Positions 1 through 10,846 are shown, counted from the first letter of the stretch. The stretch is 64,000 nt of DNA from an archaeon (GCA_023230325.1 JALNXN010000002.1:75190-139189); one strand, 5' to 3'. Notes: generated by a model not told the origin, from the letters alone. Made by a program: numbers and translations.

Positions 1-1593
1 TCCGGAAAGTGCCCAAACTTTAACTTCTGTGTCCACTAAACCATTGTATGTGTTTGAGGTGGAGTCCCAAGGAAGATCTATTAGATTTGGAATATAATCT
101 CTTGAAATGTTATCAAAGACACCCCATGGCATACCTGCTAAATCATCATACTTGTTTGTATATAAATCCCCTGGACTTATAGGAGGTATCATATCTGTAT
201 TATCTAAAAGGTTTTGTTCAAAAATGATACCAGGATGACTTATGTCATCATTAAAAAAATTCATATCTTCGTCATACATTATACAGTTAAAACAGACTTC
301 TCCTGCATAATGACTTTGAATATAGTCTTCATCAATATGGTAAATGTCAAGACCACCAGTTGGATTTAAGGCATTACCTATTAACCCATGCAATAACCAT
401 TTGTCTTGATTTGTAGATGATATGTATCTATTTGAAACTAAGAAAAACTCGTTTGAATATTGAGTACTTGTGTCTTGTAACTTATAAATATCATGCGTGT
501 CAGCTAATGAGTCTAAATTAAAAATACCATAACTATCAATAACAGAAGTTACATTTGCCCAACCTAAAAAATATTTTGACCAAGGATCAAAAGAGATTGG
601 ACGACTTCTATCTGCTACAATGTCTGTCATTACTGAAAGGTATAATAAACCCATATTATGTTGGTTACCTTCTGGACTTATACCGTAAAGATCAGGTAAT
701 CCTAAAATGTGAGCAAACTCATGAACTGCAACCTGTATTTTTGTTCTACAATCTTCAGGATAATAACCTGCTACACTTCTATAAGCACTACAGATATTTT
801 CAGGGTAATGGCTACCAATTGTCGCTGTATTTCCATAGTATAAACCTTGAACTGAATAGTTTGTAGAACCACTAAATATTCTTGTAGAATCTAATAAGTT
901 TCCAGATTGACTTTGAGCAGAAACTGCAGCATGGATTATTATCATTCCATCTATTCTTCCATCATTATCATTATCATATTGACTAAAGTCAACATCTGAA
1001 AAAACATCAACAGTGTGTAGTATTAATGCAAAAGCATTTGTATTATTTTGAATATAGAAAGAATATGGATTTTGAACTTCTCTCCAATCATAAATATCAA
1101 ACTCTAAATCTAAGGCACTATTTGATGCAATATTATAGTAGGTACTTACACTTTGTGCATTTCCATCTAAATAGTTGTCAGAGTTAAACATGTCTTCATA
1201 GTCTGAAACTGTTAGGTTAGAAAGATGAGGATAGTCTGAAAACTCAACTAGAAAAACAGGAATTTTCTTGTAACCTTGAGAAGAACAAGTTGCCCAAGTG
1301 TTTTCAACACTTGAATAGGAATCATCTCTATTTTTTGGAGTTACATTTTTAAAATAAGCTTTTGCATCTTTTACTTCCGGAGGTAACAGCACATCAACAT
1401 AATCTCTTTGAACAGAAGGAAAGATTCTCGGAGTTCTTGAAATCTTTGAAGAACTGATCTCAGGAGTTGAATTAGCTTTTGAAACAGTTGGAGAATAACT
1501 AATAGATGCAGAAAAAACAACTCCTACAAAAAATAATATAAATAAAGGAATTATTATATATAATAATTTTAGATGATTATTTGGTTCTTTCAT
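1..1593 (-). CDS. Secreted M6-family (immune inhibitor A-like) zinc metalloprotease, 3' end cut by window edge
   Basis: The reading frame starts at ATG 1591-1593 and is still open at base 1, so 531 codons are visible and the C-terminus is missing. Residues 1-30 form a signal peptide or N-terminal membrane anchor (KEPNNHLKLLYIIIPLFILF). A KKIPVFLVEFSDYPH strand near residue 110 matches the start of M6 catalytic domains. The zinc motif HEFAHILGLPDLYG lies at residues 291-304: His291, His295 and probably Asp301 are ligands and Glu292 is the catalytic base. It is followed by a WSKYFLGW segment, as in M6 enzymes. It probably degrades extracellular protein. The next genes on this strand also encode surface proteins. 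Family assignment is from motifs only; the substrate is unknown. Confidence 0.85.
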   Translation of the reverse strand, partial: MKEPNNHLKLLYIIIPLFILFFVGVVFSASISYSPTVSKANSTPEISSSKISRTPRIFPSVQRDYVDVLLPPEVKDAKAYFKNVTPKNRDDSYSSVENTWATCSSQGYKKIPVFLVEFSDYPHLSNLTVSDYEDMFNSDNYLDGNAQSVSTYYNIASNSALDLEFDIYDWREVQNPYSFYIQNNTNAFALILHTVDVFSDVDFSQYDNDNDGRIDGMIIIHAAVSAQSQSGNLLDSTRIFSGSTNYSVQGLYYGNTATIGSHYPENICSAYRSVAGYYPEDCRTKIQVAVHEFAHILGLPDLYGISPEGNQHNMGLLYLSVMTDIVADRSRPISFDPWSKYFLGWANVTSVIDSYGIFNLDSLADTHDIYKLQDTSTQYSNEFFLVSNRYISSTNQDKWLLHGLIGNALNPTGGLDIYHIDEDYIQSHYAGEVCFNCIMYDEDMNFFNDDISHPGIIFEQNLLDNTDMIPPISPGDLYTNKYDDLAGMPWGVFDNISRDYIPNLIDLPWDSTSNTYNGLVDTEVKVWALSG

Positions 1594-1647
1594 AAATATA
1601 TATATTAATAACACCTTTTTAAAGCTTACTTTTTTAACTTAAGACAA

Positions 1648-2601
1648 TTATTTCCAACTATTACCAACATACACACAAATCTTGCTACCCTTTGAAGTAA
1701 GCTTACAATTATTTTCTAAAGCATCTGGTTGGTTAACATAGATTGTTAAATAGTCAGAACCACCTAAGTCTAAAGTAGTTGTATAATCATTTAAACAAAC
1801 TCTTAAAGTATCAGAGCCTCCTGAAAGAGCAGAAGTTGAACATAGAGCATAATTGTTGTTTCCTGGAGGAGTGATATCTGAGGTTGTTGTGTATTCGAAT
1901 GGTCTTATAATCTGATATTCACCATCATCACCAGTAAATGTGAAATAATAAGTGTCTTCTTGAGAACATACAATATTTTTAAAGAAAATAGCATCAGAAG
2001 TGTAATTTCCAATAAAAGTATTACCATTAATTTGGATACCATCATAAGTACATTCATCTGTAATTATTAAATTATTTAAAGCATTATTTTTTTCAACCTT
2101 TAATGACAAATCAACACTAGAAGATTGATTTAAAATAATAGTAACTTCAGGACCATAATAAGTCTGTCCAACAAATCCTGTGTAACTCTCAGGATCTACT
2201 TCTAAAAGAAAAGTTGTTGGAATTGGATCACACTCATTATTTATACAATCTTGAGGACAAGTATCACATTCTCCCCCAAGAACATCACAATAACCATCCC
2301 CACAATCATCACCAGAAATTACACACGGTGGACAAGGACCTCCACAATCTACACCTTGCTCTAGTCCATTCTGTATATTATCAGAACAAGTTGGAAGAAT
2401 ATTACCCATTCCCACAGGTGTCAAAACCTCTCCAAATTGATCGCCTATACTAGTGTCTAATTGATCAGCATCATCTATACTTCTATTAATCTGAGATAAA
2501 TAAAACACTCCAAAAATAATTCCACCAATAACTAATATTCCAACAATTGTCAAAACTTCAACAGAAATCTGACCCTTACTATTCTTAAATAATTCAAACA
2601 T
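1648..2601 (-). CDS. Class III signal-peptide (pilin-like) surface protein with Cys-rich insert
   Basis: 317 residues. The N-terminus reads KNSKGQISVEVLTIVGILVI: a short basic leader, then G|QISVE, then one hydrophobic helix. This is the archaeal class III signal peptide cut by an EppA/PibD-type prepilin peptidase. Residues about 70-125 carry many cysteines in DCGGPCPPC and CGDGYCD patterns, likely disulfide-bonded or metal-binding. The rest looks like beta-sandwich, ending in a second Cys-containing segment. It is probably a minor pilin or pilus-tip protein. Prepilin peptidase is encoded in the window at 27456-28199, but this gene lies outside that cluster. The exact role is not recognisable. 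Confidence 0.75.
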   Translation of the reverse strand: MFELFKNSKGQISVEVLTIVGILVIGGIIFGVFYLSQINRSIDDADQLDTSIGDQFGEVLTPVGMGNILPTCSDNIQNGLEQGVDCGGPCPPCVISGDDCGDGYCDVLGGECDTCPQDCINNECDPIPTTFLLEVDPESYTGFVGQTYYGPEVTIILNQSSSVDLSLKVEKNNALNNLIITDECTYDGIQINGNTFIGNYTSDAIFFKNIVCSQEDTYYFTFTGDDGEYQIIRPFEYTTTSDITPPGNNNYALCSTSALSGGSDTLRVCLNDYTTTLDLGGSDYLTIYVNQPDALENNCKLTSKGSKICVYVGNSWK

Positions 2602-2765
2602 ATTAAATACTCCTAAAAAATATATAATTTTTAATAAAATTAATAATATATATTATGAAAAAGTTTATAAATAGAGATGGTTGAAGTTTTATGCCTAGCT
2701 TCCTTATTTTTTTTATATCTTGAAAACAAACATAAGCATGTACACCAAAATAAGAAAAATACTTT

Positions 2766-2822
2766 ATAATAAAATTAAAATCTAAAAAGAAAAATTAAAA
2801 TCTAAAAAGAAAAATTAAAAAA
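2766..2822. repeat. Short AT-rich tandem repeat
   Basis: A unit of about 20 bases (AAATTAAAATCTAAAAAGAA) occurs twice in tandem and starts a third time just beyond the stop codon of the giant surface-protein gene. It looks like replication slippage in an AT-rich intergenic stretch. It may add T-rich sequence for transcription termination of the minus-strand gene. Confidence 0.6.
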
Positions 2823-2824
2823 AA

Positions 2825-5800
2825 CTATTTAGAACAATTATCTATCCTCTGATTATTAGATGTTGAACCAACATAGCTTTCTATCTTTAAATCATATCTA
2901 CTTTTGTTATTTGGATCTTGTGAGTCTTGGTTGTCTATAATGTCAACCTTATATAATGTGTTTCTATTAAAATTAACATTATCGTTGATTAACACAGAAT
3001 GATCTAAACCTGTAATTCCAGTATCTGTTAAAACATTACTTCCAGCAACATTCCCTAAAATTCCACAAGCAAGAGCCCTAAACATTCCTGCCCCAAAATT
3101 TGCTAATTTTGCACTAAACTTTACTTTTGCTTTTCTTACCACAGAACTTTCTAAATCAGTAATCTGATTTTTAATAGCATCATTAATTGGGATTTTTGGG
3201 TTTCCTGCAGCATCTACAACAGTTGGAGTTAATCTTGTTCCCCCTGGCTTTAATGCTCTTTCTAGATCATCTAATTGTTTCATAGCGTCTTCTAGTGGCT
3301 TTGCATTTACCTCAAGTCTTGTAAGTGCTTTTTTAGTTCCTGTTGCTTTCTTATGTTTCTGGTACCATTTTTTAGAACCATCTTGTAGATCTGTAAGTTT
3401 TGCTTTCTCAGCAGTAATTTTATCTAGATTACCTTTAATTTCTGCCTTTTGGGTCTCTATTGTATTTAACAGATCATCATACTCTACTTGTGAGATTCCT
3501 TCTAAGGCTGTTGCCCCAGCTCCCCCAGGTGTTCCTGCTGTTCCTGCAGGAGGTGTTGTAGCTGTTGCCCCAACTCCAAAGGTAAAGGGATGTGTTGGAT
3601 ATTTTTTAATTGCAAATGTTTCTACTTGACTAGCCAAAGAGCTTAGATTTAATGCAAAAAGATTAGGCCTTGCTTTTGAAAAAGTCCCATTCCTTATAAG
3701 TGAAACCAAGTCATCTAACTCACTTGCTGTCAAACTCTCAATTTGACTAGGTATGTATGCTCCAGCAGTATTTGTTACTCTTGGCAAAATTCTTGCAGCC
3801 ATCGCAGGATCATGTGGAACAAAGGAATAGGAAGTGCTTGTTCCGTTCATGTAACTTACATATTTTCCAAGTCTTGCATCAACTGTATGTGGAACATTTG
3901 TAACTATCGGAGGAGTTACAGGAGGTGGAGTTACAGGAGGTGTTGGAACCACTGCCCCTACAGGAGTTAAAGTCCCTGAAACTCCTTCTAAGACAGAAGA
4001 AGCTCCCTTCTCAAAACCAAGTGGAGTTGCTTTTACCATCCTTGACCCTGAAAGTGCCTGTGCAGTCCCAATACCAAGTGTTGTTGCCCCAGGACTCTCA
4101 AGATTTGTTCCATTAAAGACTTCTGCAATCCAGGTACTCATCCCCTCAATTCCCCCAACAACACTTCTAGCAAGATGAATCTCTGTGCCTGTTTGTTTAT
4201 TTTGTTCTCCAATAAATAACTTTGTTAACCAACCATCAATAAAATCTGAAAATCCCTTTCCAGTAACAGTATTCAAATATATGCTTGCTGATGGTAAACC
4301 GCAAGCAAAAATTCCACAATCAACAACTACCCCTGACAACAACTTGATCTGCCCCAAAACAGGCACCATCCCAAAAATAGCATTTGTCCCAGCAGTACAA
4401 GCTGTACAGGTTGCCATACATGGTACAAAATATTTAGTCAAAGCATTATTTATTGCTTTATTGTTTTTAGCTTCCTTTTCAGCCTTAGTCTTTCCAGTAT
4501 TACAATTTTCTAACTTATAGTCAAAAAATAAACTAGAGCTTGGATTTTTCTCAATATACTTATTTATTGTGTCACACAAAGTCTCTGTGTCTGTAGGGTT
4601 ATATGATCTGTTCCAATCAACCAAAGCATAATAGGTGTCTTGTGCAGAACCACCATCCTTGTTAGCAGCAACCACCTTGTTACTTACAATCTCTAAAACA
4701 TCAACAGGTGTAACTCCGCAACTTGACAAATGGATGGTTGCCTCAGACTTTCTTTGTCCAACATTTCCTGCTTTAAGACTTGTAGAATAAATACTTCTTG
4801 CACTTACAATTATGTCTTTTCCAACCAGATTATAGATCTGATCATTTTGTGGAATATAACATACATTAAAATCATTTGACACTCCTTGTTTTAAATCTAA
4901 ACCAAGAGAATCATATTTTTTATTTCTATATTCAAACCAAGTGTTTAGGTCATTTGGTGCTTTTAGGTTTAAAACAACATTTTCTAAAATATCAGAAACA
5001 ATGTTTAGATCAGTACAAACTTTATCAACTAAAACAACACTTGTCTTTTCTTTAGGATCAAATTCTAATCTCCCTGCTTTTATAACTTTTAAGATTAACA
5101 TATAATCTAGATTTTCTGAAATACAATTTTCTGTATAATCAGTCTTACTTATAAAATTATTGATTAAGATCTTAGCATCAGTCAATACTTTTTCAGGCAA
5201 TTGTGAAGTTCCAGAAATTGCATATCTATTATTTATTACAATATTTAGTTGTTCAGGTTTAGAGGAAGGACTTTTTTGTAGATCATTAAAGTATATTTTT
5301 GCTAAAGCCTCTTGATCTTCATTAATCTTTCCAACTCTGATGTTAAGATGATTTTGTTTAGTGCTTGGAATGTTACCCTTCACATATCTATTATCATTCT
5401 TTTCAAATTTACTAACTCCACTTAAAATCTCTTTTGCTACATTCTCATCACCTGAAAACACAGTTAACCAGGTGCCTTTACTTTTATTCTTTGTAAGGTC
5501 TATGTCCCACGGCAAATAATTTAAATAATTTTCAATACTTTTTTCACATTGTTCAGTTTGTTTATAAGAAACTAAATTTACTAAGAAGTTAACTCTGTTT
5601 GGAAAGATGCTGTCTTGGTTAGCTCCAATAAAGGCATTCAACTCTAATTTATATTTCCCACAACCAGAAAGATTAGGGATGTTTATTTTCCCCCCATATT
5701 GATAGGTACCATACCCTGTAAGGTTACTGTTTGGAACTGCAACATCAACAAAATATTTTTTAAATTTATAATCTGATTTGCTTAAGATCTCTTTGACTAG

Positions 5801-8800
5801 GTCATAAGATAAAGAATCGTTCTGTAGGTAAACATCAAACTCAACAGGACCTAAGTCCCCCCCAAGATCAGAGATTGGACAATATCCTTGTAAAGCCTTT
5901 TGAACAGAACAACCAGTTTTTAATAATTGATTTTGGGAGTGTGCAGCAACTGTCTGTATTTTTCCATACATCTCATCAATCTTTGATAGTATCAATTCAG
6001 AAGCTCCATAAGAATCACAATAACCATCCCTACCTGTACAGTCATTAACAGAGATTAAAGGCATGTACACAGTCTTAGACTCAGAAGGGTTATTACAAAC
6101 AGGAAGAGTTACTTCAAAAGATTGTAAGAAATCATTTTGTTCATCTTGATCTTTAGATAGAATATTTAAAGAAACTAAAGTGCTCTCTGAAGTTACATAA
6201 TTACCTGAATTTAAAGCTTGTCCAATAATTGTTACAGGAACCTTTGGTTGTCCACCATATGCATTTGCAGTTATTGAAAATGAAAAGTCTGCAAAACCGT
6301 TTGGTGGAATTACCCCCATCCCAGATGTTGGAACTAAAGACACAGCGTTATTCCCAAAGGCTTGTTGGTAACTACCAAGTCTTTTATCAATTCCAACAAT
6401 TGCTACAGGCTCTGCACATTGGTTATTAATAGAAATATTTCTTGCTTTTTTCTCTCCTAAATTTAAAGTAAAGTCTAGATTTTTAGGACTAATCTTTAGA
6501 CAATTAGGAGAAGAAATTAAAAAGTAGGCAGTTGTTTTTGCAAAGACTGGATTTTTCACACCTGCTGCCTTTCCAGTAACAACAAAGTACATGTCTTCTA
6601 AAGTTGCTCTATTAATGTTAACTGTAAACTTTAGATCAACAGGAACTCGTTTACCAGGCTCTAAAATCTTTATCTCCCTTGGGTATTCAGTTACTCCAAT
6701 ATTTGCAGACTTGATCTGTGGGTAAGTGCTTATCTGTATGTCAGTTATTGGAACATTTCCAATATTTTTAATCATAATTCTTGTGCTTGTTATTGCTGGT
6801 TGTTGTTCGGTTGTCTGTGATAAATAGATCTGTAATTGTGTAGGTGCAACCCACAAAGCTTTACTTACATCTATCAAGTCAACATTAAGTTCTGTAGGTG
6901 AAAGATTATAAAAAGAATTTTCCCACAAAATATTAAATTTATATTTTTTAATTTGTTCTCTATCACTTGTGTTTTTAATAAGCACATCATATAGCTTTTC
7001 TTCACCTGGAAGTATAGTCAACTGATTTAATATAATTTCAAGATCATTGTTTGAATTTGAAGAGATTGGAACTAACTTTGGGTTTAAGAAAACTATTTGT
7101 TCACATTTATTCTGAATAGTAAAAACTACTGTGTTTTCAGAGGCTCCTGCTCTAGAGGTTATGAAGTTGTTAATATATCTGTTAAAGCCATCATTATAAT
7201 AATTGTAGTTGGAATTGGAATTACTTGAACCTGGAATAGACCCACCATATCCTGTGTTATAGCTTTGATTAGGTGTATAATTTAAATTTTGTGAGCCTAT
7301 AAAGTCTTGGTAGTCTCCAGCCCCATAATAATCATCATAATTGAAATTGGTGTTTAGCCCAACAAAAGTGTCAATCTTTTTTGGTGCAATTACCAAACAG
7401 TCATCAACTATCAACCCTCTGTTTATCCTTATAGAAACAACAGTTGCAACTTGCCTATTCCCCACAAGCCCATAGATTGGAACATTTGCATATGCAGAAT
7501 CAAATAATGCATCTTTTGAAACTGTTGCAATTGCTTGAAAGTTTATTTTATTTTTCTTAGTAACACTTGGTGGTCCTCTAACATCCAAAGTCAAGGTGTC
7601 AGCCCCATTTACCCAAACAGGTTCTCCAACATAGATGTCAGTTACTGAGGTGTCAGAAATATTTTCTAAATTGAAATTTACAGTTTGAGAAATTTGATCA
7701 ACCCCTAAGTTAATCAACACTTCCTTTGGAGCAACAAGAACAGAGTCATCAGCAATCAAAAGTTGTTTGGTAAATGGCACATAACCATAAGCAGAGATTG
7801 TTAAATTTAATTTGTTTACAACAAAATCTGAATTGATTACATATTTTCCTGCCCTTCCATTTAGTCTATCTCCTTTTATTAGTCTTATAAATTGCCCTTG
7901 CTCATCTTCAATCTTTATAAAAGCATTTTCAATTGGGTTTCCATTTGCTGAATCAAAGACCTCTAACTCTAGTTTAGAACCAAATGGTAATATTAGGTCA
8001 GGATTAAATAATATTCTTAAGTATCTTTTGTCAAGAACCTCAAAGCTTAATCTTTGTTCAAGAGCAGAGTCATCTTCTAAAATAAATTTTGAATCAATAT
8101 AACTTACACCAATTGCTTTTGAGACAAAGTAAGTGTAGACTTTCTTTCGCTCTCCAGCCCTTAAATTAATTCCATCTTTGTTTAGTTCAAGTTCTGAAAT
8201 TGTGCCTAGATTAAAGTTTGTTGGAAAAGCTAAAGTTCCTTCATCAGCACTTATAAATGAGATTGCTGGTTGGGTAGTTGATGTCTTTGTGTTTAATTTA
8301 ATTACTCTATTTTTATTACTGTAAAGTGTAGCTTCTAAAGCAAACACATCTCCCTTTAATGCAAAAAAGTCCTCTTTAGAATAACTAATTCCATCTGAGT
8401 CAATAAAGCTATAAGACACACAAATATCATCTTTACATTCTGCAGGAACATCAAATAACTCTACAGTTATTTCTTTTGTGTCTGCATAAAGTTGTTGTCT
8501 GTTGTTTGTTGAGTATTTCTTTTGTAGGGTTGAGTCTTGTGGATCTCTGTAAACCTCAAAGTCTCTTTCAACCCATGCCCTGTATTTAAATTTTGGTTTA
8601 AATGTAGAAGAGTCAATTGCTTTTACTTTAATTTTAATTTGCTTGTTTGTAACTCCAAGCTTATTATCCCATTTTAGCTCAATCCATTTGTTAATGTTTC
8701 CTGCATTTCCTTGGTTTAAGACATCTATTGATTGTGAACCAGGTTCAGGTAAAGGATTGTAGGTTGTTGAGTAGGTGAAGTTTGTTGTGTCTGCCATAAA

Positions 8801-10846
8801 GCCTGTGATTCCATAACTTTGATTTTCAGAATCAGTAACAGTGTCCTCTCCAGCTCTAATATGCACTCCTGCTTTGGTTGTGCCTTGTGGAACAATTACA
8901 TCAAATATTAAATAATAATCATTGTTTGGAGAAATATAATTTATTTTTTCCCCTCTACTATTCTGTATGCCTACAAAGTCAATGATTGGAAAATCACCAA
9001 CTACTTTAGGGTTAAGTTTAAAGCCTAAATGGTTTGCTGAGTCTGCATCATTTGCTGATAGTGTCCCAGTTGTTGTTACACCATTTGAATCTGTGTAATT
9101 TAATATAAAGTCAGAATAACCATCTGTACGAAACATAATATCATCTAATGCAGAGTTGATGTCTGAGTCATATAAAATTGTTCCGTCCTTTGCAGAAATT
9201 GATACATGTCCTGAACTTATTTTCTGTCCAAAGCTATCTAGTAAGTCTAAGGTTAAGATTTTTGAAGATTGCTCAATTGTAAAAATAATTCTATTTTGTA
9301 GTTTGTTACTAATGGTTATATACTGGTAGTCTTCAACATCTCCAACATAAGCATACACAAGATATTTAGAACCAACCTTTAAAGGTAAGGAAAGTCCACC
9401 AGTTGCATCTAGAACAAATGGTTCATCATTATAAGGATATTCAATTTCATCTTTTATTTCAAAGATTTTAATTTTTGCATTATCTACAGGTAGATTTTTA
9501 AAGTCAACAACAAAGACTTCTAAAATTGCACTATTATTTATGTTTATTTCTTCTAACCTTAACTCTAGTTCTGAGAAATTAATTAAAGAAACTTTTTTAC
9601 TTTCACAAAAATAATTTTGCTTACAACCAACAACAATAAACTCTGAGTTTGTTTCTAAGCCTTGGAAGTTGATAGTTCCTGAAAGGTCAGTTGTCTTGTT
9701 GTCTAACAATGATTGGTTTTGATCATAAATGGAGACAGAAGCATCTTGTAAAAGATTAAAGGAAATTGAATCAAGTATTTTTACTTTCAAAGAGCTTCCT
9801 CCTTTCTTTAGGGTAATGTTTATTATCTCTTCTTTGTTTAATATTTTAAAAGAGATTAAAGGATCACTTACAAAGGTCCTGTATTCTTCTTTACTTACCT
9901 TGTAGTTGATTGTTGAGCCAGAATCAACATCAATAATTGCTCTTCCATCAACAGTTCTGTTCTGAGCTATTAGTTGATCAGATAGATTATAGACTTCAAC
10001 TATAGAATCATTCAACAACTCTCCAGCCTCATCATTAACCACAAAAGTAATTCTGCTTTTTCCTTCTAAAAGCCCACTATTAAAAACAAGCTCTATGTTT
10101 CTAGTTTCTGCTTCAGAATTTAATCTTATTGTTTCTTTATGGTCTTGGTATTTGTCAGCAGAGACAATTAGCTCTATGTCCTTGTTGATTGGGACTTGTA
10201 AGTTAACATCATAGAAATTATTTTTATCTGGTTTACCTGAGATTTCTGTTCTTTTCCCATCAAGCAAGTAGCTAACAGTAACTAGAGCATTTGCAACAAT
10301 TCTTTTGTCTTGAGAATCTATTATTTTAATTTGTAAGATTCCGTTCTGAATAATTTCATTAAAAACAATTACAATTAGGTCTTCTTTTGATTCAATTAAA
10401 AAGTCTTTGTTAAAAGGCTTATAACCATCTTTCATTGCAGAAAAGGAATATGTTTTTCCTGGCTTTAGATTTATCTTAATAACATCGTTGTTGTTTACTG
10501 TTCCTGAAAATACCTTTTTACCTTTAACATCTTTAATCACAAGGCTTGCATCATTGATTGACTTGTTGTCAGAACCTTGAATACTAAATTTGATTTCAGA
10601 AGTTGCATTAACATTAAACACAAATAAGAATAATACTAGTAAGATTATAATTAGTAAGATTGAACCAAACAAGATAAATGGAGGAACTCCTTTATTTTCT
10701 AATTTTTTATTTAAAGCATTTAGGTTGATTCCTTTCTTTGTTAACCAATTTGAAAAATTATAATAACCTTTTTCTAAGCTACTGTATATTTTTGAGAAAA
10801 AATTATTTCTTTTTTTTTCTTCCTTACCCATATCTATACTTTCCAA
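2825..10846 (-). CDS. Giant membrane-anchored surface protein (2673 aa), multi beta-sandwich
   Basis: The first 55 residues are basic and cytoplasmic. One membrane helix (PPFILFGSILLIIILLVLFL, about residues 56-80) then anchors a huge exterior part. Residues about 80-560 contain successive PEGA or carboxypeptidase-regulatory-like beta-sandwich repeats, such as GKTYSFSAMKDGYKPF. More Ig-like regions follow, with an Asn/Tyr/Gly-rich linker near residue 1190. Near the C-terminus come a Cys-rich hydrophobic stretch (FVPCMATCTACTAGTNAIFG), a Pro-rich spacer (PTPPVTPPPVTPP) and a charged coiled coil. It could be an adhesin, S-layer-like component or extracellular scaffold. A second Met at residue 6 could be the start. 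No enzyme domain was recognised. It accounts for one eighth of the window. Confidence 0.85.
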   Translation of the reverse strand: MESIDMGKEEKKRNNFFSKIYSSLEKGYYNFSNWLTKKGINLNALNKKLENKGVPPFILFGSILLIIILLVLFLFVFNVNATSEIKFSIQGSDNKSINDASLVIKDVKGKKVFSGTVNNNDVIKINLKPGKTYSFSAMKDGYKPFNKDFLIESKEDLIVIVFNEIIQNGILQIKIIDSQDKRIVANALVTVSYLLDGKRTEISGKPDKNNFYDVNLQVPINKDIELIVSADKYQDHKETIRLNSEAETRNIELVFNSGLLEGKSRITFVVNDEAGELLNDSIVEVYNLSDQLIAQNRTVDGRAIIDVDSGSTINYKVSKEEYRTFVSDPLISFKILNKEEIINITLKKGGSSLKVKILDSISFNLLQDASVSIYDQNQSLLDNKTTDLSGTINFQGLETNSEFIVVGCKQNYFCESKKVSLINFSELELRLEEININNSAILEVFVVDFKNLPVDNAKIKIFEIKDEIEYPYNDEPFVLDATGGLSLPLKVGSKYLVYAYVGDVEDYQYITISNKLQNRIIFTIEQSSKILTLDLLDSFGQKISSGHVSISAKDGTILYDSDINSALDDIMFRTDGYSDFILNYTDSNGVTTTGTLSANDADSANHLGFKLNPKVVGDFPIIDFVGIQNSRGEKINYISPNNDYYLIFDVIVPQGTTKAGVHIRAGEDTVTDSENQSYGITGFMADTTNFTYSTTYNPLPEPGSQSIDVLNQGNAGNINKWIELKWDNKLGVTNKQIKIKVKAIDSSTFKPKFKYRAWVERDFEVYRDPQDSTLQKKYSTNNRQQLYADTKEITVELFDVPAECKDDICVSYSFIDSDGISYSKEDFFALKGDVFALEATLYSNKNRVIKLNTKTSTTQPAISFISADEGTLAFPTNFNLGTISELELNKDGINLRAGERKKVYTYFVSKAIGVSYIDSKFILEDDSALEQRLSFEVLDKRYLRILFNPDLILPFGSKLELEVFDSANGNPIENAFIKIEDEQGQFIRLIKGDRLNGRAGKYVINSDFVVNKLNLTISAYGYVPFTKQLLIADDSVLVAPKEVLINLGVDQISQTVNFNLENISDTSVTDIYVGEPVWVNGADTLTLDVRGPPSVTKKNKINFQAIATVSKDALFDSAYANVPIYGLVGNRQVATVVSIRINRGLIVDDCLVIAPKKIDTFVGLNTNFNYDDYYGAGDYQDFIGSQNLNYTPNQSYNTGYGGSIPGSSNSNSNYNYYNDGFNRYINNFITSRAGASENTVVFTIQNKCEQIVFLNPKLVPISSNSNNDLEIILNQLTILPGEEKLYDVLIKNTSDREQIKKYKFNILWENSFYNLSPTELNVDLIDVSKALWVAPTQLQIYLSQTTEQQPAITSTRIMIKNIGNVPITDIQISTYPQIKSANIGVTEYPREIKILEPGKRVPVDLKFTVNINRATLEDMYFVVTGKAAGVKNPVFAKTTAYFLISSPNCLKISPKNLDFTLNLGEKKARNISINNQCAEPVAIVGIDKRLGSYQQAFGNNAVSLVPTSGMGVIPPNGFADFSFSITANAYGGQPKVPVTIIGQALNSGNYVTSESTLVSLNILSKDQDEQNDFLQSFEVTLPVCNNPSESKTVYMPLISVNDCTGRDGYCDSYGASELILSKIDEMYGKIQTVAAHSQNQLLKTGCSVQKALQGYCPISDLGGDLGPVEFDVYLQNDSLSYDLVKEILSKSDYKFKKYFVDVAVPNSNLTGYGTYQYGGKINIPNLSGCGKYKLELNAFIGANQDSIFPNRVNFLVNLVSYKQTEQCEKSIENYLNYLPWDIDLTKNKSKGTWLTVFSGDENVAKEILSGVSKFEKNDNRYVKGNIPSTKQNHLNIRVGKINEDQEALAKIYFNDLQKSPSSKPEQLNIVINNRYAISGTSQLPEKVLTDAKILINNFISKTDYTENCISENLDYMLILKVIKAGRLEFDPKEKTSVVLVDKVCTDLNIVSDILENVVLNLKAPNDLNTWFEYRNKKYDSLGLDLKQGVSNDFNVCYIPQNDQIYNLVGKDIIVSARSIYSTSLKAGNVGQRKSEATIHLSSCGVTPVDVLEIVSNKVVAANKDGGSAQDTYYALVDWNRSYNPTDTETLCDTINKYIEKNPSSSLFFDYKLENCNTGKTKAEKEAKNNKAINNALTKYFVPCMATCTACTAGTNAIFGMVPVLGQIKLLSGVVVDCGIFACGLPSASIYLNTVTGKGFSDFIDGWLTKLFIGEQNKQTGTEIHLARSVVGGIEGMSTWIAEVFNGTNLESPGATTLGIGTAQALSGSRMVKATPLGFEKGASSVLEGVSGTLTPVGAVVPTPPVTPPPVTPPIVTNVPHTVDARLGKYVSYMNGTSTSYSFVPHDPAMAARILPRVTNTAGAYIPSQIESLTASELDDLVSLIRNGTFSKARPNLFALNLSSLASQVETFAIKKYPTHPFTFGVGATATTPPAGTAGTPGGAGATALEGISQVEYDDLLNTIETQKAEIKGNLDKITAEKAKLTDLQDGSKKWYQKHKKATGTKKALTRLEVNAKPLEDAMKQLDDLERALKPGGTRLTPTVVDAAGNPKIPINDAIKNQITDLESSVVRKAKVKFSAKLANFGAGMFRALACGILGNVAGSNVLTDTGITGLDHSVLINDNVNFNRNTLYKVDIIDNQDSQDPNNKSRYDLKIESYVGSTSNNQRIDNCSK

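Noticed and set aside
555-866. 103-codon plus-strand frame
   Set aside because: It lies inside the metalloprotease gene on the other strand, whose HEFAH motif and long open frame are far better supported.
2214-2453. 79-codon His/Leu-rich plus-strand frame
   Set aside because: It is the reverse-strand shadow of the Cys-rich pilin-like gene; composition comes from the opposite codons.
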